A stretch of 64,000 bases of DNA from CAWFLT01 sp963816795 (GTDB lineage: Bacteria > Acidobacteriota > Vicinamibacteria > Vicinamibacterales > SCN-69-37), in assembly GCA_963816795.1 (NCBI GenBank), contig CAWFLT010000001.1, positions 310,001 to 374,000 of the forward strand, in the 5' to 3' direction. The notes beneath the pieces are model-generated. The model was not told the DNA's origin and searched no databases. It saw only the letters and a list, made by a program, of their open reading frames with translations. This document shows positions 20,620 through 32,766 of the stretch, piece after piece. The position numbers were made by a program, and so were the translations under genes. The first letter of the stretch is position 1; each line of letters starts with the position of its first letter.

Positions 20620-22247
20620 AGGCACCTGTTGTTGTCGCAGCGCTCGCTGCCCTCTTGCTCACGACGCCGGCCGGGTTGGCTGCCGACCAGACACGCGTCG
20701 AGTCGCCCGACCAGCGTGCCGACGCCGTGGCTCAGGCACCGGCGCTCGAAATCGACCGCGATCAGATCGAGCCGGTGGACTTCTTCAGATACTCCGGGCG
20801 GGCGATTCTTCGTATCTGGCAGGACTATCGGCTGCGGCCCGACGAGACCGTGCGCGACGTCGTCACCATCTACGGATCCGCGACGATCGATGGCCGCGTG
20901 GACGGCGATGTCGTCGTGGTCCTCGGCGGCGTCACGCTCGGCAGCACGGCCGTCGTGCGGGGATCGGTCATCGTCGTTGCCGGCGACGCGACCGTCGCAG
21001 AGGGCGCGGTCGTTCGCCACGATCTGGTGGTGGTCGGCGGCGGCCTGAACGCGCCGGCGTCGTTCTCGCCGGGCAACGAGTACATCCTCGTCGGCACGTC
21101 GTGGCTCGGCGACAGGGTGCGCGCGGTCGTGCCGTGGTTCACGCATGGTCTCCTCTGGGGCCGGCTGATTGTTCCGAGCCTCGGTTGGGTGTGGACCGTG
21201 GTCGGCATCGTGTTGCTGATCTCCGTGCTCATCAATCAATTGATGCACCGCCCCGTCGGTATCTGCGCGGATACGCTCGCCGCCCGGCCACTCAGCGCAT
21301 TTCTGGTCGGCCTGCTCGTCCTGTTGCTGGCCGCTCCGCTCTCAGTGCTGCTGGCGGCGACGGTGATCGGCGTGGTCGTCTTGCCGTTCTTCTGGGCGGC
21401 GCTGTTGCTCGGCTGGCTGGTCGGCAAGGTCGGCGTCACGCGTTGGATCGGCCGCGCGTTGACCGGCGCGTCCAGCGACGAGTCGCCGGTGTCCGGACTG
21501 CGGTCCTTCCTCGCCGGGTTCGTCGTGATCATCCTGCTGTACATGGTGCCGCTGCTTGGGTTGATGACCTGGGCGATTGTCGGCGTGCTCGGCATCGGCA
21601 CGGCGACGCAGTCGTTCCTGGCCGCGATTCGGCGCGAACGGCCAGCGCCCGCGCCACGCGGACCGGTGCCCCCTACCGCCGATGCCACCGGCCATCGATC
21701 CGCCAGCGTCAGGATCGTTCGGTCCGCCGCCGATCGCCGACCCGCCGGGGATGTCGTTTGCCGCGGCGGATCCCATCGTCACGAGTGCGTCGGCCGCGCC
21801 GGCATCGGAGTCCGTGCCCTTCGAGCCCGCACCGGCCGGCGCCGCGGCGGCGCACAGTCTCATCGCCATGCCGCGCGCCACGTTCGTGGATCGCCTCGCG
21901 GCGCTCGTGATTGACGCGCTCCTCGTCCTGCTGGTCAGGCAGTTCCTGGTGTTTCGCGAGGACGGGCTGTTCTTCGGGCTGCTGTTTGCCTACTTCGTCG
22001 GATTCTGGGCGCTGAAGGGCACGACGATCGGCGGCATCATCTGCAACCTGCGCGTCGTGCGTGCGGATGGCGCGCCGATTCGAGTTCGCCGATGCGCTCG
22101 TCCGCGGGCTGGGCGGCATCCTGTCGGCCGTCCCGTTCGGGCTGGGCTTCCTGTGGATTCTGCGGGATCAGGAACGTCAGGCGTGGCACGACCGGATCGC
22201 CGGCACGTACGTCGTGCGCGTGCCGAGGAACTGGCCGGTACGGCTAA
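20616..22247 (+). CDS. Bactofilin-like beta-helix plus membrane and RDD domain protein (frameshifted)
   Basis: ATG 20616 overlaps the preceding stop. Signal peptide (VVVAALAALLLTTPAGLAA), then a polymer-forming (bactofilin-like) beta-helix: DVVTIYGSATIDGRVDGDVV..LGGVTLGSTAVVRGSVIVVAG. Four or five membrane helices follow (VWTVVGIVLLISVLINQLM; FLVGLLVLLLAAPLSVLLAA; GFVVIILLYMVPLLGLMTWA). After a shift near 21680 there is a Pro/Ala-rich linker and an RDD-type membrane domain (FVDRLAALVIDALLVLLVRQ..WALKGTTIGGIICNLRVVR), with a second shift near 22080 (ALVRGLGGILSAVPFGLG..DRIAGTYVVRVP). The end is uncertain: TAA at 22245 with one more lost base, or an open extension to 22552. It probably has an envelope-organising role. 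Confidence 0.72.
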
Positions 22248-23215
22248 GGCTGACGCTCGTCGATGTACTGCTGAATCAGCGCGTCGAGGCTCTGGTCGCT
22301 GGGAAAGCCGAGCGCGCGGGCACGAGAGGCATCGACCGCACCAGGCCAGCCGGCCACCATGCGCGCGATCGCGTCGTTCGGCTCCCACCGGATGCGACTC
22401 GCCACCTCGGCGCCGGCGACACGCGTGAGCGCGCTGACCATTTCCCCGACGGTCACCGACAGCGACGGCACGTTCAACGTCCGGTGCATGCCGAGGCGAT
22501 CGGCCGGAAGATCGTGCGCCGCGATGAAGCTGTCGATCGCCACCGACGGTGACGCGAGGACGACCCTCATCGCTGGATCGATCGGACAGATCGACACCTC
22601 GCCGTTCAACGGCTCACGAAAGAGACTGCTCGCAAACGACGACGCCGCCGCGTTGGGCCGGCCAGGCCGGACGCTGATCGTCGGCAGCCGGACAGAACGG
22701 CCGTCGACGAATCCGCGCCGGGCGTAGTCGCTGACGAGGAGCTCGCCGATCGCCTTCTCGGCGCCGTACGACGTCTGGGGGGTCACCGCCGTCGTCTCGA
22801 GCGCGACGTCCGGCAGGTTGCCGCCGTACACGGCGACCGAGCTCGCGAAGACCAGCCGCGGCCGCCGGCCGCGCGCGCGGCAGGTTTCGAGAATCTGCCG
22901 CGTGGCGTCCAGGTTCACACGCATGCCGAGATCGAAGTCGGCCTCGGCCTGCCCGCTCACGACCGCAGCGAGATGGAAGATGGACGACGTCTGGCCGTCG
23001 ATCGCCTGTTCGATCAGATCGCGGTGCGAGATGTCCCCAGTCAGTGCGTCGACTCGCGGGTCGCCGAACGCATTGGGCGCCGTCATGTCGACGAGCGTCA
23101 GCCGTTCGAACGTGGCGGCACGGCCGTCCGGACCGGCCAACGTCCCACGCTGAAGCAACGTACGGGCCAGCCGCTGGCCCAGAAATCCGGCGCCGCCGGT
23201 GATCACGATGTGCAT
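22244..23215 (-). CDS. denD: D-erythronate dehydrogenase-like NAD-dependent epimerase/dehydratase family protein
   Basis: A short-chain dehydrogenase of the extended (epimerase) class. ATG 23215 (MHIVITGGAGFLGQRLAR) is the natural start; about 30 upstream in-frame residues are non-conserved. Seen: Rossmann GGAGFLG, IFHLAAVVSGQAEADFDLGM, FASSVAVYGG, and the catalytic SYGAEKA (YxxxK). Overall text matches the DenD family, which oxidises D-erythronate to 2-oxo-erythronate. The adjacent otnI-like gene ends 4 bases upstream, and that pairing is known for four-carbon acid-sugar catabolism, which supports the call. The kinase and aldolase (otnK, otnC) are not in the window. Confidence 0.82.
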   Translation of the reverse strand: MHIVITGGAGFLGQRLARTLLQRGTLAGPDGRAATFERLTLVDMTAPNAFGDPRVDALTGDISHRDLIEQAIDGQTSSIFHLAAVVSGQAEADFDLGMRVNLDATRQILETCRARGRRPRLVFASSVAVYGGNLPDVALETTAVTPQTSYGAEKAIGELLVSDYARRGFVDGRSVRLPTISVRPGRPNAAASSFASSLFREPLNGEVSICPIDPAMRVVLASPSVAIDSFIAAHDLPADRLGMHRTLNVPSLSVTVGEMVSALTRVAGAEVASRIRWEPNDAIARMVAGWPGAVDASRARALGFPSDQSLDALIQQYIDERQP

Positions 23216-23219
23216 GGCG

Positions 23220-24021
23220 TCAGAAACCAATTGGCGCGCCACGGGCGCGCAGTCGATCGATCCAGCCGAGCCCGGCGTCAGTGCCGGCGCGCGGTCGATA
23301 TTCACAACCGATCCATCCCGAATACCCGAGCTCGTCGACGAGCGTCAGCAGATAGGCGTAGTCGATCTCGCCGCTGTCAGGCTCGTGCCGTCCGGGCACG
23401 CCGGCCACCTGGACGTGGCCGATGTCGCTCATCGACGCGCGAAACGTCGTCGCCAGATCCCCTTCCACGATCTGCGCGTGATAGAAGTCCATCTGCACTT
23501 TGAGGTTCGGCCGATCGACCTCACGGCGGATCGCGTGCGCCTCGGCCTGCGTCGTCAGAAAGTAGCCGGGCATGTCGCGGTGATTGAGCGGCTCGATCAG
23601 GAGCGTCCGGCCGGACTTGGCCAGCTCGTCGGCGGCGTACGCGAAGATTGTTCACGTAGCAGGTCCGATACGCCGCGCGATCGGCGCTCTCCGGCACGAG
23701 ACCGGCCAGCGCGTGCACCCGCGGCGTCTCGAGCGCGAGCGCATACTCGAGGCCGCGCGCCAGGCTCTCGCGAAAGGCCGCCTCGCGGCCAGGCACACAC
23801 GCGACGCCACGTTCCCCCGCCGCCCAGTCGCCGGGCGGCAGGTTGAACAGCACGCACTGCAGCCGATTGGCCCGCAACGCGGCCGCGATCTCATCCGGTG
23901 ACGATTCGTAGGGAAACTGAAACTCGACTGCCGCAAACCCGGCCCGCGCCGCCGCCCCAAATCGATCGGCCCACGGCAGCTCACCGTACATCATGCTCAG
24001 ATTCGCCGCCAGCTTCACCAT
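23220..24021 (-). CDS. otnI: 2-oxo-tetronate isomerase / hydroxypyruvate isomerase family protein (one frameshift)
   Basis: A TIM-barrel sugar isomerase of the Hyi/OtnI family, about 267 residues. ATG 24021 gives MVKLAANLSMMYGELPWADR, AAVEFQFPYESSPDEIAAAL, LFNLPPGDWAAGERGVACVP and GLEYALALETPRVHALAG. A shift near 23645 leads to LLIEPLNHRDMPGYFLTTQAEA, LKVQMDFYHAQIVEGDLATT, GHVQVAGVPGRHEPDSGEID and GWIGCEYRPR, with the conserved E, D/H and E metal ligands in IEPLN, MDFYH and GCEY. It is 4 bases ahead of denD, so the two are an operon for tetronate (D-erythronate or related) breakdown. Confidence 0.83.
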
Positions 24022-24085
24022 CGTCGCGGTCTCGCAAGATAGCACACCCCTCTTTAGCCTTTTGCCTTTCTGCTACCCTTGCCTC

Positions 24086-24829
24086 GTGATTCCGTTTCCG
24101 GCGACTCACCGGTCGGTGCTCGAGCGGATTCGCAGCGCCGATACCGACGAGCGCCGTCTGGCGTTTGGCGATCTCGCTGAAGGCTACTGGCGGCCGAGCT
24201 ATCACTATCTTCGCCTGCACTGGCGGCTCGCGCCTGAAGCGGCGGAGGATGCCGTCCAGGCGTTCTTCACGACGGCGTTTGAAAAGGGTTACGTCGAGCG
24301 CTACGACCCGGCCAAGTCCCGGTTCCGCACGTTTCTCCGGATGTGTCTCGATCGATTCGTGCAGAACCTGCAGAAGGCGGAGCGCGCCGATAAACGGGGC
24401 GGCGGGGCGGTCCATCTATCGCTCGATTTTCACGGCGCAGAAGAGGAGCTCGGCCAGCGTGGAGGCATCGACGCCTCGCGCCTGCGGGATCCGTCGCCCG
24501 CCAACCTCGACCGTTTCTTTCATGACGAGACCGTTCGCGCCCTGTTCTCGCGAACGGTGGCGGCGATGCGCGAGGCCTACGCTCGAGAAGGCAAGCCGCT
24601 CATCTTCGCCGTCTTCGAACGGCACGATCTGGCGCCTTCGTCCGATGTGACCTACGCCAGTGTCGCGAAGGAACTTGACGTGTCGACGACACAGGTCACC
24701 AACTACCTCCACGCCGCTCGACGACGCTTCCGCGATGTTGCCCTCGCACAGCTTCGATCCCTGGTCGGCACCGACGAGGAGTACCGGCTCGAGGCGCGCG
24801 AGCTCTTCGGGGTCGACGTCAGCGCATGA
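24086..24829 (+). CDS. Sigma-70 family (ECF-like) sigma factor paired with a Ser/Thr kinase
   Basis: A 247-residue sigma factor from GTG 24086 (MIPFPATHRSVLERIRSADT); the longer start at 23993 runs into the otnI promoter region. Region 2 is LAEGYWRPSYHYLRLHWRLA..AEDAVQAFFTTAFEKGYVERYDPAKSRFRTFLRMCLDRFVQN, and the C-terminal helix-turn-helix is DVTYASVAKELDVSTTQVTNYLHAARRRF. It is longer than common ECF factors because of an inserted stretch between regions 2 and 4. The stop overlaps the kinase start as ATGA, so the pair is translationally coupled. In known kinase-linked ECF groups the sigma factor is activated by phosphorylation; that it happens here is inference. Confidence 0.85.
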   Translation: MIPFPATHRSVLERIRSADTDERRLAFGDLAEGYWRPSYHYLRLHWRLAPEAAEDAVQAFFTTAFEKGYVERYDPAKSRFRTFLRMCLDRFVQNLQKAERADKRGGGAVHLSLDFHGAEEELGQRGGIDASRLRDPSPANLDRFFHDETVRALFSRTVAAMREAYAREGKPLIFAVFERHDLAPSSDVTYASVAKELDVSTTQVTNYLHAARRRFRDVALAQLRSLVGTDEEYRLEARELFGVDVSA

Positions 24830-25738
24830 CGTGGATCTCCGACGCCGTCCTCGATCGGCTTCGGGACGTCGCGACGCGGCCAGAGCTGCCCTCAGGACGG
24901 TACGTGCTGGGCGGGCCGATTGGCCGCGGCGGCATGGGCGCCGTCTACGCCGCTCGCGACACGCTGCTCGATCGCGACGTGGCGATCAAGGTGTCGAACG
25001 CAGTCGCCGCGGGAACTGGGCTCGATCAGCGGCTGCGTGACGAGGCGCAGGTCCTCGCCCGTCTCGAGCACCCTGGCATCGTGCCGATTCACGACGCCGG
25101 CGTCCTCGCCGACGGACGCCTTTTCTATGTCATGAAGCTCGTCCGCGGCGAAACACTCGCCGCGCATCTGACGCAACTGACCGGCGAACCGCGCAAGCTC
25201 GCGATCTTCGAGCGGGTGGTCGATACCGTGGCGTTCGCGCACTCGGCAGGAATCGTCCATCGCGATCTCAAACCCGAGAACATCATGGTCGGCAGCTTCG
25301 GCGAAGTGCTGGTGCTCGACTGGGGCCTCGCGAAGATCCTGGGCGGACCGGCAGCCACGGGCGTTCGCGCCGGCACGCCGGGATTCATGGCGCCCGAACA
25401 GGAGCGGGGCGATTCTCCCGAGATCGGGCCGTCTGCCGACGTCTTCGCCCTCGGCGCAATCTTCGCGTGGATGATCAAGGGCGATCCGCCGCCGCCCAAG
25501 CGCCTGCGCGCAATTGTCGCCAAATGCCTTGCGGCCTCGCCCTCGATGCGCTTCGACAATGCGGCGCTCCTCGCCGCCGACCTCGGCCGTTACCGCGACG
25601 GCGTCGCCGTGTCCGCGTACCGCGACACCTGGCTGGACCACGTCGGCCGATGGTTCGCTCAGGTACCGCACCTTCATCGTGCTCCTCCTCGCCTACCTCG
25701 TGATGCGGGCGGCATTTGCGGTATGGGCACGAGGATGA
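24826..25738 (+). CDS. Serine/threonine protein kinase with C-terminal membrane anchor (one frameshift)
   Basis: A Hanks-type kinase. Seen: glycine loop IGRGGMGAVYAARD (near residue 31), VAIKVS with the ATP lysine, LARLEHPGIVPIHDAG, HRDLKPENIMVG (near 145), LDWGLAK (DWG in place of DFG), GTPGFMAPEQERG, and a DVFALGAIFAWMIKG helix. After a shift near 25655 the protein ends RTFIVLLLAYLVMRAAFAVW, a single membrane helix, at TGA 25736-25738. Without the shift the frame ends in unrelated sequence at 25749. No PASTA or other sensor follows, so signal input must be elsewhere. It is coupled to the sigma gene upstream. Confidence 0.88.
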
Positions 25739-25749
25739 TTCATCGATAA

Positions 25750-26070
25750 TCTGCAATCGGCAAACGGCAATGGCAAACACATCGGCAATCTGCAATCCCG
25801 ATGGACAATTGCCAATCTCGCAATCGATCCGGATCGCCAATCGACAATCGGACAATCGATCCGATGTGAAATGGACAATCGGACAATCGATTGGATGGAC
25901 AATCGACAATCGGACAATCGGCTGGATGGACAATCGAAGAATGTGGCGGTCCGGACCATTGCAAATTTCAGATTTGACGTCGGATTGCCAGATTTTCCAT
26001 TGTGCATCGGCATTTCCCGATTGCCGATGTGTTTGCCATTGCAGTTTGCCCATTGTCGATTGTCGATTAC
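25750..26070. repeat. Large imperfect palindrome of GACAATCG/GGCAATG words in a 400-bp gene-free gap
   Basis: The stretch 25739-26137 has no credible gene. A perfect 23-bp arm at 25768-25790 (core GGCAAACACATCGGCAATC) is inverted at 26019-26041, and the match continues outward with about 16 of 20 bases. Between the arms lie about ten copies of GACAATCG-type words, partly as 14-bp GGACAATCGGACAATCG-like tandems and a TTGGATGGACAATCG motif near 25890 and 25920. The whole 320-bp region is close to self-complementary. The open frames across it are a by-product of the words. Confidence 0.8.
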
Positions 26071-26137
26071 ACGAATCAGCCCCGTCCCCTAAAAGCTCTT
26101 ACCCTCGCCGTGTAATAAGCCTGTCAGGAGGCTCTGA

Positions 26138-26500
26138 ATGAACAAACCGCTGCTTGGACTGCTGCTTGGCGCCGTGCTCGGCGCGTTCGATGGCCTGACC
26201 GCGCTCATTTCCGCGCCGCAGGAGGCCAAGAACATCGTCGGTATCGTGATCGGCTCGACGTTCAAGGGACTGATCGTCGGCGTCCTCGTCGGCTGGTACG
26301 CGGCGCGCGTGCAGTCGCTCGCCAAGGGCCTCGCCGTCGGTCTCGTGGTCTCGGCCTTCTTTGCGTTTCTCATCGCGGCGATGCCCAACGAGCAGGGCGG
26401 CCACTACTGGGTCGAGATCATGGTGCCAGGGTGCATCGTCGGGTTGCTCGTGGGATACGCGACGCAGAAATTCGGCACCGTCGCGAGGCAAAGAGCGTGA
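26138..26500 (+). CDS. Small integral membrane protein, unknown
   Basis: A 120-residue protein with a strong ribosome-binding site (AGGAGG at 26126-26131). Four hydrophobic helices fill nearly the whole length: LLGLLLGAVLGAFDGLTALI, NIVGIVIGSTFKGLIVGVLVGW, LAVGLVVSAFFAFLIAAMP and IMVPGCIVGLLVGYATQKF. The Gly-rich packing resembles small glycine-zipper membrane proteins. I do not recognise the family and there is no operon partner; the next gene is convergent. Confidence 0.7.
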   Translation: MNKPLLGLLLGAVLGAFDGLTALISAPQEAKNIVGIVIGSTFKGLIVGVLVGWYAARVQSLAKGLAVGLVVSAFFAFLIAAMPNEQGGHYWVEIMVPGCIVGLLVGYATQKFGTVARQRA

Positions 26501-26524
26501 GATCTTGAGTGATCAGCCGTGGGG

Positions 26525-28810
26525 CTACCGCCCGAAGATTCGCAGCTCGGCGATCGACCAGTAAAACGCCGGGTGACCCTCGGTGACCGTCAGGACGACG
26601 CGATCCGCCTGAGTGGCGGCCGGCAGGGCGATGAGCAACGGGGCGTTCCGGGGATCCTTGATGAGCGCGTGCACCGCCAGACCCGCGGTCTTGCCCTCCC
26701 ACACCGTCGTCAACGGGCCGGCGCCGGTCGCGAGGCTCACGCGTAGCCCGCGCGGATAGTCCTGCGGCGACGGGCCGAGATGCAGTTCGATGTGGGAGAC
26801 GACGGCCGTCCGTTCGAGCGTCACGGACACTTCATTGCCTGGCAGTTGCGGTCCGCCCGTATCCCAACGGGTTGACGGCATTCCGATCTCTCATGCCGGC
26901 GACCACTTTCGGGTGGACCGAGACCTGAACCGACGCGATCGGCAGTTCTGCGGCCGACGAGTCCGTTGGCACCGCAGGTGTCTTGCGCGGCAGTTCGTAC
27001 AGCGAGCCGGTTGGACTGCGGCCGACGACGGCGGCGCCAGGAAACTGATCGAAGAGGTCGCGCGCGCGCTGCTTGGGGTCGCCGGCGCGATTCACGTAGA
27101 CGAGGAACGGCCCGTACGCCTGAAGCGCTTCGATCATGAGCGGATCCAACAGCTGGAGCCGCGAGAGCATCACCTCGTAGTGAGGCGGCGAGTAGCCGCT
27201 GGTGCCGTGGAACAACGGATGATGGTGACGCGTCGCCCGCAGCATGGCTTCGCTGTCCGCGAAGCCCTCGGCGACCGGAAGCTCGAGCAGTGGAAGTTCC
27301 GGACGCATCTGTTCGAGATCGAAGCTCGGAGGAACGGCCATGACTGGGAACCGCGGTACCCAGCCTTCGATGTAGATCGCGGCGGTGAGCACTGCGGCGA
27401 CGAGTTTCGTGGCGCCCGCCAGGGTGAACCGGCTGAATCCGATCGCCGCCGCCTGGCCGAGACACATCGCGAAGAGCACGCCGAACCGCGCCGGCACTCG
27501 CAGTGCGTCGCCGCCAGGCAATTCCATCAACCAGGAATACGGCGTCTGATACAGGAACGGGGATCCAGCGATGCGGGCGACGGGCCCGAGCGCGAACAGG
27601 AGCATGACGCCGGCGCTCGCGACATAGAAGAACTGCGCCGACCGCCGCTGCCACAGGCCGATCACCCGACGATCCCAGCACACGAGCCCGATCAGCAGCA
27701 GCACGGTCGCGCGGAACACCTTGCCCGGACGGCTGAGCGCGACGTCCCCGCCCGGCAGATTCGTCGTCCACGCACCGAGGATCGCAAGAATCAGTGCGAT
27801 GCCGGCAACGAGGAAGACGGCCACGCCCAGCGCCCTGCGAACGCGCAGACCATCGGCCGCTGCGATGCGTACGCCAGGCGATGACCGCGCCGGCCAGCGC
27901 GATCAGAAAGATCGTGAGGCCCGGATACAGCTCGCCCTCGGACGCGGGATTCGACGTCCACAGGGCCGCGACCACGTCTGGCGCCGATGCCCAGACCGCC
28001 GTGAGATCTGCGCTGAAGGCGGTGACCTCGCCCAGAGCCGCGCGACATGCCGTACCTCGACTGGATCTGCGCGTAACCCACGAGGAGCGGCACGAGGGGA
28101 AGCGTGGCGACGATGAGCGTCGCAGGAACGAGGATCCAGTCACGTCGCGTCCTGAGAAACCACAGGGCCCAGAACACGAGCAGGACCCCGAAGTAGACGA
28201 GGAAATACCCGCTCGTCAGTCCGTTCATGAGCCACGCCACGCCGGCCAGGACGAGATCGACCGGCCGCCGGCGATCCAGGTAGCGATGGAGGGCGAACAA
28301 CGTCAGCGGCATCCACCACATCAGCAACATCTGGAGATGCGGCATCTGCGCCGTCCGCCACGGGCAGAACGCGAGCGCGACGCCGGCGATGAAGGCGGCG
28401 TCGTGGCGGCCGGTCAGGCGGCGCGCCAGCGCGTGCGCGGCGAGCCCGGTCAGCGGGAAGGACACCAGAAACGTGATGTTGTAGGTGACCACGGCGCTCG
28501 CCCCGAGCCACTGCAGCGGCGTGGTGAGCGGCGTCACGCTGAGGAAGGTCTCCGAGAACGCAAACGCGCCCGTCGCCGGATAGAAAATCGGCGCGTTCCA
28601 CCACGCATCGGTGAGCGGGACGGCGCGCGCGTTCCACCAGATGATCCAGGTGTTCAGTCCCGGATCGAAGATGTCGTGCGGCAGCGCGCGATCGATCACG
28701 GGCAGCAGCGGCCAGGCGTACAGCAAGGTCAGCGCGACGTACAGGGCCGTCGCCAGAAGCCACGCCGATCGCGAAGCCACAGGACCTGCCGGCGTGGACG
28801 GCGAGCTCAC
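26525..28810 (-). CDS. Multi-pass membrane protein, GT-C glycosyltransferase-like, with discoidin-like C-terminal domain (frameshifted)
   Basis: About 760 residues. GTG 28810 begins before the first helix (WLLATALYVALTLLYAWPLLP) and overlaps the preceding stop as GTGA. The first luminal loop has FDPGLNTWIIWWNARAVPLTDAWWNAPIFYP, typical of GT-C type transferases that use lipid-linked sugars. Helices continue through PFLYQTPYSWLMELPGGDALRVPARF. Shifts are needed near 28050, 27860 and 26840. The final 110 residues (VSVTLERTAVVSHIELHLGP..YWSIAELRIFGR) look like an F5/8-type (discoidin) beta-sandwich. It probably glycosylates an envelope component. Substrate unknown. Confidence 0.72.
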
Positions 28811-30672
28811 TTCAGGACGAGCCTCGGACGCACGGCGGGAAGCGCGCAATGACCGCCCGTGACCGGCGTCTCCCTCACCTCGAACGTCTGGGCGCGGCGC
28901 AGAGGCGCCCAGATCGTAGAGGTTCGTCGTGCCGGACGACTGATAGGTCAGCACCGGCGCACGCTCGAGCAGCGAGAGCGCCTTCGCGCCGGCGAACTTC
29001 TTGATGAAGCCCGGGTACTCCCAGTCTTCGAGCAGGACGTACGGATGCGCGCCGTGTTCCGCGAGATAGGTCACCGACCTGATCGAGATGCCGATCGGAA
29101 AGCATGTGATGGCTGAGCGTCATCCGGCCCCCATACAGCCGAATCGTCCCACTATGCTGCATGGCAAGCACGACGCTGTTCGCCGGCGTCATTTCGCGCA
29201 CCAGGCGGGCCACCGCCACGTACCGGTGCTCGCCTTGAAACATTCCGAAAGTGTGCTCCTCGATCGCCTTGCTGACGCCGCGCACGGCCAGGCCGGCGAC
29301 GACGACCGTGGCCAGCAGGGCCGTCCACCAGGCGATGCGCCCGAGGCTGGCCAGAAGATGACCGAAGCCGATCATGATCACCGGCCAGCACGGCAGCAGA
29401 AATCGTGTGTACCACCACGCGTCGAACACGAAATAGAAGCAGTACTGCACGAACACGAGCGCGCCAAACGCGCCGAACAGCACCAGGAACGACCGGTCGG
29501 TCGCCGCTGGCCAGCGGGCCACCCACGGGACGAGCAGAGCGCCGAGGCCGACGAGCGGCAGCGGCGTCTGCATCTCGGCAAACCACGCGGGGTAGTTCCG
29601 CAGGTTCGGCAGCACGTTGGCGAGGGCGAACATCTGGCTGACCTCGCCATATCCCGATCTGAACGGCCCGCCGTACATCTTGTCGTTGAACAGCGCCAGT
29701 ACCACGACGCCGACCGCCAGGCCACCGAGGTACGCGCCGAGGTGCCAGACGCGCTGCCAGCGCGCGGCGGCGTCCGCCGCCCACACCGCGCGACCGGCGA
29801 TCCACATCGGAAGCAGGAGGGCGAACGGCGACAGGTTCGGCCGGATCAGCAACGCGATGCCGGCGGCCAGGCCGGCGCCGGCTGACGACCACGTCGTCGA
29901 CCGATGCAGTAACAGCAGCGCAGTGGCCCACGCGGCGGTCACCGGGACGTCCGACATCGGTTGCATCGCGTAACTAAGAAAAATCGGACTCGAGGCTACC
30001 AGCACGGCCGCGATCAGGCCGGCGCGCGGCGCTCGACAACCGGCGGCCGAGCAGGAACGTCGTGATCACGATCAGCGCGCCAGAGAGCGGGGCCACCCAG
30101 AACCGCGCGCAGAAGCCGCCGATCGCCGAGGCGCCGGCCATCAGCAGCGGGAGTCCCGGGGGATAGATCGGCACGATGCCCTGGCGATCCGGCGACACGC
30201 GATATCCCAGCGGCGCGAACGTGTGCGGCCCATCGGGCCACGGCACCTTATCGGCCCACGGCTGCGGCGTGACCAACTGGCCTCGCAGCCAGAGATCGGC
30301 CTGGCTGACGTAGCCGTACGAGTCGGCGCCGCCGCCGACCATCGTCCCGTAACGAATGCCGATGAACACGGTGACGATCGCGAGCATGCCGACGAGCACG
30401 CGATCATCAATCAGGAAGCGGAGCCGCCGGATCAATGGGGAGAGGCCGGACGCGCGGACCTCACTCGTCGTGAGGATCCATGCCGTGAACGCGATCGCGG
30501 CGTACAGCAATGGACGACGCGGCTCATGGGCGCTGATATTGACACCGAAGATGCGAACCGTGCCGCCGCCCGTCACCAGCAGCCAGGCCGCCAGCGCGGA
30601 GGCCGCGACGGCCATCGCGAGGAGGACGGCCCGGATCACGCCGCGACCGACGCGGCCGTCAGACGGACCCAC
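28807..30672 (-). CDS. GT39/ArnT-like membrane glycosyltransferase (frameshifted)
   Basis: About 620 residues in pieces: LLAMAVAASALAAWLLVTGGG, YGTMVGGGADSYGYVSQADLWLRGQL (first periplasmic loop with the acidic residue expected in GT-C enzymes), PIYPPGLPLLMAGASAIGG; after a shift near 30030, IFLSYAMQPMSDVPVTAAWA, RPNLSPFALLLPMW, FVFDAWWYTRFLLPCWPVIM; after a shift near 29095, VTYLAEHGAHPYVLLEDWEY; and a probable third shift near 28895 to read CALPAVRPRLVLK and TGA at 28807-28809. It resembles dolichyl-phosphate-mannose-type membrane transferases. It lies 17 bases after speA and is coupled to the next membrane protein. Confidence 0.75.
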
Positions 30673-30689
30673 CAGCGACCTGCCGGTGC

Positions 30690-32638
<1,949 letters not shown>

Positions 32639-32766
32639 GGCGCTAATGATAAGACCTCGGCGGCGTTTTTCCCAACCGGCCGGCTCGAACGCGGCGTCAG
32701 GGCACTGGTCCCGCACTTCGTCCCAAGGCGATTGACACCCCCCCAACCTCCCGCAATAGTGTCGAG

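Noticed and set aside
20516..21910. 464-residue Arg-rich frame overlapping the bactofilin-like gene
   Set aside because: The composition (Arg, Pro, Ala) is that of an out-of-frame reading of a GC-rich gene; the other frame has a signal peptide, beta-helix and membrane helices.
25716..26141. 141-residue plus-strand frame and several others across the GACAATCG palindrome
   Set aside because: The residues (NRQSDNRS, TIGQSIGW, DNRTIGW) simply follow the repeated nucleotide words; there is no ribosome-binding site.
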